Origin: Deltaproteobacteria bacterium
Lineage (GTDB): Bacteria > Myxococcota_A > Polyangia > DRWM01 > JAAZOP01
Direction of reading: 5' to 3'
Length of the DNA: 64,000 nt
Assembly: GCA_016218815.1 (NCBI GenBank)
Contig: JACRCX010000037.1
Location: 29,694-93,693, forward strand
Below, in pieces: positions 47,929 to 54,275 of the stretch. The notes beneath the pieces were generated by a model. That model was not told where the DNA came from, did not search any database, and was given only the letters and a program-made list of their open reading frames with translations. A program made the translations under genes and the position numbers. Position 1 is the first letter of the stretch. Each line of letters starts with the position of its first letter.

Positions 47929-48558
47929 ATGGCCGAATCCACCTCCCACGCCGCACCCCAGGGCCCGAAGCCGACGCCCAAGGATCAGGGACCCCAGGCC
48001 GCTCGCCCGAAGCCGGCTCCGGAACCAACGACCAACAACCAAGAACCAACGACTGCCTCTTCCCCCTTCGAACCCCGTCTGGTCGCCTTCCTGTGCCACT
48101 ACTGCGCTTTCGCCGCCGCCGACATGGCCGGCTCGATGCGCCTGCAGTACCCGCCGAACGTGCGCAACATCCGCCTGCCGTGCACCGGCAAGCTCGACGC
48201 GGGGCAGCTCCTGCGCGCGTTCGAGGAAGGGGCCGACGGCGTAATGGTCGCCGGCTGCGAGGAGGGGAGCTGCCACTTCCTGAAGGGCAACCTCGTGGCC
48301 AAGAGTCGCGTCAAGTGGGTCAAGACCCTGTTGGCCCAGGTGGGGATCGAGCCGGAGCGGCTGCACATGTACAACCTGTCGTCCGCGATGGGGCCCCGGT
48401 GGGCCGCCATCGTGCAGGAAATGGTCGAGCGCGTCCGGGGGCTGGGACCCAGCCCCGTGCGCGGGGGCGTCTCTGCGACGACCTCGAGCAAGGCCGGGCG
48501 CGTGGGGGACGGTGGCGGTCAGGCCGCCGGATCGATCAAGAGCGAGGCAACGAAATGA
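47929..48558 (+). CDS. mvhD: MvhD-like [2Fe-2S] electron-transfer subunit
   Basis: The 209-residue protein has an MvhD core: LVAFLCHYCAFAAADMAGSM, IRLPCTGKLDAGQLLRAFEE, GADGVMVAGCEEGSCHFLKG and LHMYNLSSAMGPRW. MvhD links HdrA to an electron-donating or -accepting module in known complexes. The N-terminal 45 residues are a low-complexity extension containing repeat-derived PEPTTNNQEPTTASS, and the C-terminus also has a Gly/Ser-rich extension. GGGAGGACACC precedes the ATG. The stop overlaps the metV start (ATGA). Confidence 0.9.
   Translation: MAESTSHAAPQGPKPTPKDQGPQAARPKPAPEPTTNNQEPTTASSPFEPRLVAFLCHYCAFAAADMAGSMRLQYPPNVRNIRLPCTGKLDAGQLLRAFEEGADGVMVAGCEEGSCHFLKGNLVAKSRVKWVKTLLAQVGIEPERLHMYNLSSAMGPRWAAIVQEMVERVRGLGPSPVRGGVSATTSSKAGRVGDGGGQAAGSIKSEATK
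48021..48053. repeat. AACCAACAACCAAGAACC repeat inside mvhD
   Basis: GGAACCAACGACCAACAACC followed by AAGAACCAACGAC encodes PEPTTNNQEPTT. It matches 41552-41583. Confidence 0.7.
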
Positions 48559-49244
48559 TCGTCGGTGAGCAGAAACCGTTCGAGCAGATCGTGAAGTTGA
48601 TCGAGCGCTACAAGCGCATCCTCGTCGCCGGCTGCGGGACGTGCGTCAGCGTCTGCTTCGCCGGCGGCGAGAAGGAGGCCGGCATCCTCGCCTCGATGCT
48701 CCGCCTCGAGGCCCAGAAGAACGGCCGCCCGCTCGAGGTCCTGGAGCAGACCGTGAAGCGGCAGTGCGACCGGGAGTTCCTCGAGGAGATGGCGACCAAG
48801 GTCGGGCAGGTCGACGCGGTCCTGTCCATCGCCTGCGGCTGCGGCATCCAGTTCATGGCCGAGCGCTTCCAGGACAAGATCGTGCTGCCGGGCCTCAATA
48901 CCCGCTTCATCGGCGTGACGCTGGAGCAGGGCGAGTGGGCCGAGCGGTGCGCGATGTGCGGCGACTGCATCCTCGACCGGACCGGGGGCATCTGCCCCGT
49001 GGCCCGCTGCGCCAAGCGCCTGCACAACGGCCCGTGCGGCGGATCGAGCGGCGGGAAGTGCGAGGTCGGCAAGGACCGCGACTGCGGTTGGGCGCTGATC
49101 GTCCAGCGCCTCCAGAAGCTCGGCGAGCTGGACCGCTACTCGGAGATCCTCCCGCCGCGCAACTGGACGACGAGCCGCGACGGCGGACAGCGCAAGGTCG
49201 TGCGCGAGGACCTCAAGGAACAGGGCAGGATCGAGCCGAGATAG
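48555..49244 (+). CDS. metV: MetV: zinc/iron-sulfur partner of methylene-tetrahydrofolate reductase
   Basis: The 229-residue protein is a MetV (methylene-tetrahydrofolate reductase C-terminal family) protein: KRILVAGCGTCVSVCFAGGE, LSIACGCGIQFMAERF, LEQGEWAERCAMCGDCILDR, TGGICPVARCAKRLHNGPCG and GGSSGGKCEVGKDRDCGW. The many cysteines hold [4Fe-4S] clusters. In acetogens MetV binds MetF and connects it to HdrABC-MvhD. ATGA overlap with mvhD upstream; metF begins 12 bases downstream. This triplet order mvhD-metV-metF supports a physical complex. Confidence 0.93.
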   Translation: MIVGEQKPFEQIVKLIERYKRILVAGCGTCVSVCFAGGEKEAGILASMLRLEAQKNGRPLEVLEQTVKRQCDREFLEEMATKVGQVDAVLSIACGCGIQFMAERFQDKIVLPGLNTRFIGVTLEQGEWAERCAMCGDCILDRTGGICPVARCAKRLHNGPCGGSSGGKCEVGKDRDCGWALIVQRLQKLGELDRYSEILPPRNWTTSRDGGQRKVVREDLKEQGRIEPR

Positions 49245-49256
49245 GGGACGGAGACC

Positions 49257-50243
49257 ATGACGGAAGCGGCAGCACCGAAGAAGGCCAAGCCCCCGGCGGA
49301 GAAGACGCCGCCCCCGCCGGTCGTGGGACCGGTCAGCGGCCTGGAGAAGCTCATCAAGGCCGGAAGCTTCGTCGTGACGGCCGAGCTCGGCCCGCCCAAG
49401 GGCCTCGACCTCGAGGCGATCCACAAGAAGGTCGGCATCCTCAAGGGCTGGGTCGACGCCGCCAACGTCACCGACAACCAGACCGCGGTCGTCCGTGTCT
49501 CCAGCATCGCCACCGCCGCGATCATGGTCCAGCAGGGCCTCGAGCCCGTGATGCAGATGGTCGCGCGCGACCGCAACCGCATCGCCATCCAGAGCGACAT
49601 GCTCGGCGCCACCGCCCTGGGCATCCGCAACGTCCTCTGCCTCTCCGGCGACCACCAGACCTTCGGCTCCGAGCCCGGGGCCGCCAACGTCTACGATGTC
49701 GACTCGATCCAGATGCTCGGGATCCTCAAGGGCATGCGCGACGATGCGAAGTTCGCCGGCGGCACCGACGTCGAGGGTGGCCGGCCGCCGCTCTTCCTGG
49801 GCGCCGCCTGGTCGCCCGACGCCGACCCCGCCGAGGTCCGCACGTTACGCCTCGCCAAGAAGGTCCGCGCCGGCGCCCAGTTCGTCCAGACCCAGTGCAT
49901 CTTCGACCTCGCGGCCTTCAAGCTGGAGATGAAGAAGGCCGGCGACATGGGCCTGTTGGACAAGCTCGCCGTGCTCCCCGGCATCATCCCCCTCAAGAGC
50001 GCCGGCATGGCCAAGTTCATGCGCAAGAACGTCGCCGGGATCTCCATCCCCGAGGACGTCGTCAAGCGCATGGAGGGCAACAAGGACGGCAAGGAGGAGG
50101 GGACCAGGCTCGCCGTCGAGACCATCCAGGCCGTGCGCGAGATCCCCGGCGTCCGCGGCGTCCACATCATGGCCATCGAGTGGGAATCCAAGGTCGCCGA
50201 CATCGTCGCCCGTGCCGGCCTCAAGAAGGGCCCGGGCGCGTAG
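49257..50243 (+). CDS. metF: 5,10-methylene-tetrahydrofolate reductase
   Basis: The 328-residue protein is a MetF of the Wood-Ljungdahl type: LIKAGSFVVTAELGPPKGLD, WVDAANVTDNQTAVVRVSSI, IRNVLCLSGDHQTFGSEPGA, FVQTQCIFDLAAF and PGIIPLKSAGMAKFM. It contains FMN or FAD and reduces methylene- to methyl-tetrahydrofolate, or runs in reverse. It lacks its own NADH site, in keeping with electrons coming through MetV and the Hdr/Nuo subunits. It is the last gene of the operon; GGGGACGGAGACC precedes the ATG. A CGAGCGG repeat starts 7 bases after the stop. Confidence 0.93.
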   Translation: MTEAAAPKKAKPPAEKTPPPPVVGPVSGLEKLIKAGSFVVTAELGPPKGLDLEAIHKKVGILKGWVDAANVTDNQTAVVRVSSIATAAIMVQQGLEPVMQMVARDRNRIAIQSDMLGATALGIRNVLCLSGDHQTFGSEPGAANVYDVDSIQMLGILKGMRDDAKFAGGTDVEGGRPPLFLGAAWSPDADPAEVRTLRLAKKVRAGAQFVQTQCIFDLAAFKLEMKKAGDMGLLDKLAVLPGIIPLKSAGMAKFMRKNVAGISIPEDVVKRMEGNKDGKEEGTRLAVETIQAVREIPGVRGVHIMAIEWESKVADIVARAGLKKGPGA

Positions 50244-50249
50244 CGGCGG

Positions 50250-50325
50250 AAGCGAGCGGTCGAGCGGGGCGAGCGAGCGGTCGAGCGGACGGGCGGTCGA
50301 GCCCTTCGACGGGACTCAGGGCAGG
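50250..50325. repeat. CGAGCGGTCGAGCGG plus TCGAAGGG-type repeats after metF
   Basis: Reiterated GCGAGCGGTCGAGCGG words (50250-50300) run into GCCCTTCGACGGGACTCAGG (about 50300-50320). The combination recurs in reverse inside the lipoprotein gene at 52444-52504. It fills the gap between convergent genes. Confidence 0.7.
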
Positions 50326-50360
50326 CGGACGTGCCGGGCGCATCCGGCTCTGCGGCGGGC

Positions 50361-51548
50361 TCAGCCGCGGTCGATGCCTGCGGCCATCCCGGGTCCGCTC
50401 ACTTCGATTCCCCGCTCTCGCAGCTCCGCGAAGAGTCGTTCGGGCGGGACGTCGCGCGCGGGATGGCGCAGGCCGGGCCGGGTGATCGTGCCGTCCAGAA
50501 TGAGCTGCACCCCGATGCTCGCCGTGTAGCCCACCGTCCGGTTCATCGCGAACAACCCCGTGCCCAGGTCGCGTCGGTCGAGGAGGTCCAGCACGACCGA
50601 ACGCTTCGCGCCGCCCTTCTTCCCCCATGCCCGCACGCGCAGAATCGCCAGGTCGCGCTCTCCCGCAGCGTATTGCAGGCGCGGCTCCAGCAGTCGGGCG
50701 GTGAACTGCACCGGCAGGACGCCCGCGCCGGACACCCGGACCGGCTCCGCGTCGAGGAACCCGAGCGCCGACATCGTCCGCCAGAGCGCGCAGTGCCCCG
50801 GCCAACGCAGCGCGAAGCGTCCCAGGTCCCGCAGCGCCGGGCCGAGCCCGTACAGCTCACGGTAGTGCACCGCATCGCCGTTCGGGTACGCCTCGAGCGT
50901 CCCGACGCCCGGCACGTCCACGGTCGCCGTGTGCTGCGCCTCGAAGATGCGCTCGCCCGGAATCGCGACCTCCGTGCCGTCCCGCAGCACGCGCGCGGGG
51001 CGGCGATACGCTTGCAGCACGCCGTCGAACGTCCACGTCACCTTGTAGTGCAGCGGGTTGTCCGCCGCGACCGCGTCCGGGATGCCTCCGCCGTACATGT
51101 GCAGACCGTGGACCTCGTCCAACGACCCGACCGCGGCCCGCGCCATCACCAGGTCGATCCCCGGGTCGAAACCCATCTCGGGCAGCAGCACCAAGCCCTG
51201 CTGTTCCGCCTCGGCATGCAGCTCCGCCACGCCGCCCGCGTAGCTCGTGCTGACGAAGTGCGCGCCTGCCGCCAGCGCGGCGCGCGCCACCGCGACCTGG
51301 AGCTGGGGGGGAACCATGCACACCACCACGTGCGGGTGCAGCCCGCGCACGGCTCCGGGCAGGCGGTCGCCGTCGGTGGCGTCGAGATGCACGCTGTGTG
51401 CCTTGCGGCACCCGAGCCGCTCGAGCTCCGCCGCCGCGATGCGAGCGTCCAGGTCCGCCGCCACGACCTCGGTCACGGCCGCCGTCCGCTCCAGATCGTG
51501 CACGACGGCCCGGCCCTGCAGCCCCACGCCGACGACGAGCACCCTCAT
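50361..51548 (-). CDS. Saccharopine dehydrogenase-like NAD(P) oxidoreductase
   Basis: The 395-residue protein begins with an NAD(P) Rossmann motif (MRVLVVGVGLQGRAVVHDLE) and continues like the saccharopine dehydrogenase family: HVVVCMVPPQLQVAVARAAL, GAHFVSTSYAGGVAELH, LPEMGFDPGIDLVMARAAVG and HMYGGGIPDAVAADNPLHYK. Such enzymes act on saccharopine, lysine-type amino acids or, in relatives, carboxynorspermidine; the substrate is undetermined. The ATG at 51548 is at the Rossmann strand, with GGGGAGG upstream. A membrane-protein gene lies 29 bases upstream on the same strand. Confidence 0.8.
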   Translation of the reverse strand: MRVLVVGVGLQGRAVVHDLERTAAVTEVVAADLDARIAAAELERLGCRKAHSVHLDATDGDRLPGAVRGLHPHVVVCMVPPQLQVAVARAALAAGAHFVSTSYAGGVAELHAEAEQQGLVLLPEMGFDPGIDLVMARAAVGSLDEVHGLHMYGGGIPDAVAADNPLHYKVTWTFDGVLQAYRRPARVLRDGTEVAIPGERIFEAQHTATVDVPGVGTLEAYPNGDAVHYRELYGLGPALRDLGRFALRWPGHCALWRTMSALGFLDAEPVRVSGAGVLPVQFTARLLEPRLQYAAGERDLAILRVRAWGKKGGAKRSVVLDLLDRRDLGTGLFAMNRTVGYTASIGVQLILDGTITRPGLRHPARDVPPERLFAELRERGIEVSGPGMAAGIDRG

Positions 51549-51577
51549 CCCCGACCTCCCCGACGGCTCTCCGCCGC

Positions 51578-52183
51578 TCACGTCGTCTCGCGGCGGCGAT
51601 ATTGCAGCCACAGCACGACGCCGCCCCACGCCGCCGACCCGAGCAGCAGCGCGATCCCCGTCCCCTGCGCCAGACGCGCCAGCGCGTGATCCCAGGTCAG
51701 CATGTCGAGGCGGGTCAGGATGAACTGCCAGTCGTGGTAGTCCGCGACGTCCTTGCCGGTGACGCCGCCGAGCAGCACGAGCCTGAGGTCACGCGCGTCG
51801 TTGATGTAGGTTGCCGACTCCATCAGGCTCTCGCCCAGCCACCACAAGCAGGCCGCCGCCCCGAACGGCTGCCGCTGCCACAGGAAGGCGACGACGAACA
51901 GCAGGGGGAACAGGAGCTGCATCAACGTCCCGCCCAGCGCGCCGATCAGCGTCCCGAACCACCCGAACACGACGTGCCCCGCCTCGTGCAGCGGAAGGTT
52001 GATGTGGTGCAGCACGGAGGTCCCCGCCGTGTTGGAGGCGATCGTCGCGACGATGAACTTCCAGCCCCAGACGAACAGGACCAGCAGGAGCAGCGCGCGG
52101 AAGGCCAGGTGGATCGGGTTGACCGGCTCGCCGTTGCCTTCGAGGAACCGTTCGCGGAGGAACCGGCGAAACCGCGCGCCCAC
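51578..52183 (-). CDS. Membrane protein with HEAGH metalloprotease-like motif
   Basis: The 201-residue protein has four to five hydrophobic segments (LAFRALLLLVLFVWGWKFIV, LMQLLFPLLFVVAFLW and others) and, between the first two, LHHINLPLHEAGHVVFGWFG. HEAGH fits the HExxH zinc motif of site-2-like (M50) intramembrane peptidases; no clear second-ligand motif is seen, so activity is uncertain. The start is taken as the GTG at 52183; the longer reading crosses a CTCTGCG repeat. It is probably cotranscribed with the saccharopine-dehydrogenase-like gene. Confidence 0.6.
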   Translation of the reverse strand: MGARFRRFLRERFLEGNGEPVNPIHLAFRALLLLVLFVWGWKFIVATIASNTAGTSVLHHINLPLHEAGHVVFGWFGTLIGALGGTLMQLLFPLLFVVAFLWQRQPFGAAACLWWLGESLMESATYINDARDLRLVLLGGVTGKDVADYHDWQFILTRLDMLTWDHALARLAQGTGIALLLGSAAWGGVVLWLQYRRRETT

Positions 52184-52220
52184 GCGTGCAGCATACCGCG
52201 GGCCGACCGGCGGAAGCAGG

Positions 52221-52254
52221 AATCTCGCGCAGAGACGCAGAGTCGCAGAGGAAG
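52221..52254. repeat. Dispersed CTCTGCGTCTCTGCG repeat, reversed
   Basis: AATCTCGCGCAGAGACGCAG + AGTCGCAGAGGAAG, the reverse of 23355-23390. It lies in the divergent gap upstream of the HEAGH protein gene. Confidence 0.7.
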
Positions 52255-52338
52255 GGATCCGGCGGACAGGTTTCCGGCCAAGCCGTGTTGCGACGGCGTC
52301 CGCTTCGCGATACACCGTAGACCGGAGGTGGCCCGTCG

Positions 52339-52722
52339 GTGCAGCACCCCGCCCGCTTCTCGAGCGCCGTCCGTCGCGCCGCGCGAGTCCTGTTGCCGGT
52401 GGCGCTCGGGGCGCTCCTCGCTTGCACGCATCCTCCCTCGCCCACGACCGCTCGGCCGCCTGCCCTGAGCCGCGTCGAAGGGCTCGACCGCTCGACCGCT
52501 CCTGCCGACTGCGACACCCCCCTGCCGGCCAACGAGCCCGAGGGCTGTCACGACGATTCCGTCCGCCCCACGGACGCCCCGCCCGCGGACCGCCCCGGCG
52601 CCGACCGCGACGGCGACGGCGTGGAAGACCTCCTCGACGTCTGTCCCGATCAGCCGGCTGCCCCGGGAACCGATGCCGATGGCGACGGGTGTGCGGACGG
52701 ATCCGCCGCTACCAGCTCATGA
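52339..52722 (+). CDS. Small lipoprotein with calcium-binding (thrombospondin type 3-like) repeat
   Basis: The 127-residue protein starts at a GTG and has a lipobox (VALGALLAC). The middle contains RPPALSRVEGLDRSTAPAD, which is translated from a dispersed repeat. The C-terminal part has DRDGDGVEDLLDVCPDQPAA and TDADGDGCADG, typical thrombospondin type 3-like calcium-binding units of myxobacterial outer-membrane proteins, here without the OmpA domain that often follows. It may be a truncated remnant. The last 14 bases overlap the convergent gene. Confidence 0.6.
   Translation: MQHPARFSSAVRRAARVLLPVALGALLACTHPPSPTTARPPALSRVEGLDRSTAPADCDTPLPANEPEGCHDDSVRPTDAPPADRPGADRDGDGVEDLLDVCPDQPAAPGTDADGDGCADGSAATSS
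52444..52504. repeat. CTCGACCGCTCGACCGCTC and CTGAGC..TCGAAGGG repeats inside the lipoprotein gene
   Basis: GCCCTGAGCCGCGTCGAAGG + GCTCGACCGCTCGACCGCTC, in the reverse sense of the repeat after metF at 50250-50325. It is read in frame. Confidence 0.7.
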
Positions 52723-53560
52723 GCAGACCCAGTCCCTGGATTCCCGGCCCGACCGACGGGACCACCGCCACTGCCACGTCCGACTCCTCCTCCTCCCCGT
52801 CCTCTTCCAGGACGTCGGCATCGATCCAGTCCCACACCCAGTACGCGGTCACGCCGAGCGCCACCGCCGCGCCGGCCCCGATGAACGACCAGCCCATGAT
52901 CTCGAAGTCCGTCGCCTCGGCCTGCCGCGCGTCGCGTTCCGCGGCCGTCCCCATCTTCAGCGCCATCGCCCGGTAGTCGACCGCGCGGTACACCTGGACC
53001 ACGCCCGAGGAAATCAACGCCGCCGCCGCCGCCGCCAGCGGACTCGTGATGCCTACCCGGACCCACCAGTCGTCGTCGCCGAACTCCGAGCCCAGCACCA
53101 GATCGAGCGCGAGACCCAGGCCGAACCCGACCGTGCCCACGCTCGCCAGGACCCACCCCGTCGTCTCCAGCCCGTCCGCGACGCCGCGGATCCCGTCGCC
53201 GTCCTCCGTCGTTGCGGCGTGTCCCGCCGCGTCCCGCCGGTCGTACGCGTCCACCACCGCCGTCACGCCCGCGCCCAGCGCCACCCCGCCGAAGATCTCG
53301 CCCAGCGTTGCCACGAACGCGAACGTCCAGTAGTACCCGCTCTGTTCGTCCAGCACCTCGCCCTGGACGTCGGGCGGCAACCCCTCGGGCTCCTCCGCGA
53401 CCCCCTCGCTCGCCGCGTCGGTCGCCGCCCCGCTTCCCGACGGCGCCCCCTCGTCCTGCGCCGCCGCCGATCCGCACAAGAAGAACCACAGAGGAACACC
53501 GATGAACACAGACAGGGCACCGGGAAATGGGCGGAGCCATCTGTGTTCATCTGTGTCCAT
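52709..53560 (-). CDS. Membrane protein whose signal peptide is encoded by a dispersed repeat
   Basis: The 283-residue protein has an N-terminus MDTDEHRWLRPFPGALSVFI...LWFFLCGSAAAQ that works as a signal peptide (hydrophobic core LSVFIGVPLWFFLC, cleavage AAA-Q). Its DNA is an inverted pair of the CATCGGTGTCCATCGGTGG family: the right arm gives the initiator ATG and MDTDEHRW, and the left arm gives the hydrophobic core. Two to four further hydrophobic segments follow (WTFAFVATLGEIFGGVALGA, GWVLASVGTVGFGLGLALDL, ITSPLAAAAAALISSGVVQV, GWSFIGAGAAVALGVTAYWV). Function unknown. An in-frame GTG further in could be the ancestral start. Confidence 0.6.
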   Translation of the reverse strand: MDTDEHRWLRPFPGALSVFIGVPLWFFLCGSAAAQDEGAPSGSGAATDAASEGVAEEPEGLPPDVQGEVLDEQSGYYWTFAFVATLGEIFGGVALGAGVTAVVDAYDRRDAAGHAATTEDGDGIRGVADGLETTGWVLASVGTVGFGLGLALDLVLGSEFGDDDWWVRVGITSPLAAAAAALISSGVVQVYRAVDYRAMALKMGTAAERDARQAEATDFEIMGWSFIGAGAAVALGVTAYWVWDWIDADVLEEDGEEEESDVAVAVVPSVGPGIQGLGLLMSW

Positions 53561-53569
53561 CGGTGGTTT
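53483..53569. repeat. Inverted pair of CATCGGTGTCCATCGGTGG-family repeats
   Basis: Left arm AACCACAGAGGAACACCGAT + GAACACAGA (53483-53511) and right arm 53539-53569 are inverted copies (four mismatches in 29) around a 27-base loop, so a long hairpin is possible. The right arm abuts the 3' end of the lipoprotein gene at 53582. Confidence 0.8.
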
Positions 53570-53581
53570 CTTTCTCCCCGT

Positions 53582-54085
53582 TCAGCCTTCCGGCACGCGC
53601 CAGACCACCAGCAACCGCCCGCTCACCGGATCCAGGTACCCGATGGCTTCGGCATCCATCCCTCCCTCGTACATCACGCGCCAGCAATCGCCGTCCCGAT
53701 TCAGATCGCCCAGCGTGCCGTAGACCACGAAGTCATGGCTGGTCTCCCGGTTGATCCGCTCGACCAGCGCCTTGGCCTCCCGGCACGGCTCGCGCCGCGC
53801 CGTCAGCTTCTCCGGCGCCTCGCGCATTGCCCGGTCGATCGCCTGCAATGCCCCGCGTTCGCTCTCGCGCACGCGCGGCAGGACGGAGAGGTTCCACGCC
53901 GACAGGAACGCGGCGAGCGCGTCCTCCGGCGTGGCCAGCCGCGGCGCGGCGTCGTCGGGCGTCGCGCCGCCCGGGATCGCAGCGGACGGAGCCTGTTCCG
54001 TTCGCGGAGCATCCGCCTGCGACGACGATCGCTCACACCCGCCGGCCGAAGCGCATGCCCAAAGAACGAACACGGCGTACCGCAT
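53582..54085 (-). CDS. Lipoprotein of unknown function
   Basis: The 167-residue protein has a short signal and lipobox (WACASAGGC). After an Ala/Pro-rich linker, residues 55-165 form an alpha/beta domain: PEDALAAFLSAWNLSVLPRV, AIDRAMREAPEKLTARREPC, VERINRETSHDFVVYGTLGD, LNRDGDCWRVMYEG and GYLDPVSGRLLVVWRVPEG. I do not recognise a family. It is preceded by family-A repeats at 54129-54220 and followed directly by the inverted repeat pair, and may be cotranscribed with the membrane protein gene downstream. Confidence 0.65.
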   Translation of the reverse strand: MRYAVFVLWACASAGGCERSSSQADAPRTEQAPSAAIPGGATPDDAAPRLATPEDALAAFLSAWNLSVLPRVRESERGALQAIDRAMREAPEKLTARREPCREAKALVERINRETSHDFVVYGTLGDLNRDGDCWRVMYEGGMDAEAIGYLDPVSGRLLVVWRVPEG

Positions 54086-54128
54086 GGGCCCATCCTACGC
54101 GGGACGCTCGTGGCGGATCCAGCCGGAT

Positions 54129-54220
54129 TCGGTGTCCATCGGTGGTTCCATCCTCGCCCGTCCTCCCCGTCTCCAACTATCTGTGTTCATCGGTGTTCAT
54201 CTGTGGTTACTTTCTCCCCG
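54129..54220. repeat. Two direct copies of the CATCGGTGTCCATCGGTGG family
   Basis: TCGGTGTCCATCGGTGGTTC (54129-54149) and CTATCTGTGTTCATCGGTG + TTCATCTGTGGTTACTTTCTCCCCG (54177-54220). They lie between the divergent lipoprotein and flavoenzyme genes. Confidence 0.8.
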
Positions 54221-54275
54221 CTCCCGCCGGCGGGTCGAGAACGTTGCCGCCGGGCTTTCTTCCAGGAGGCCATCC

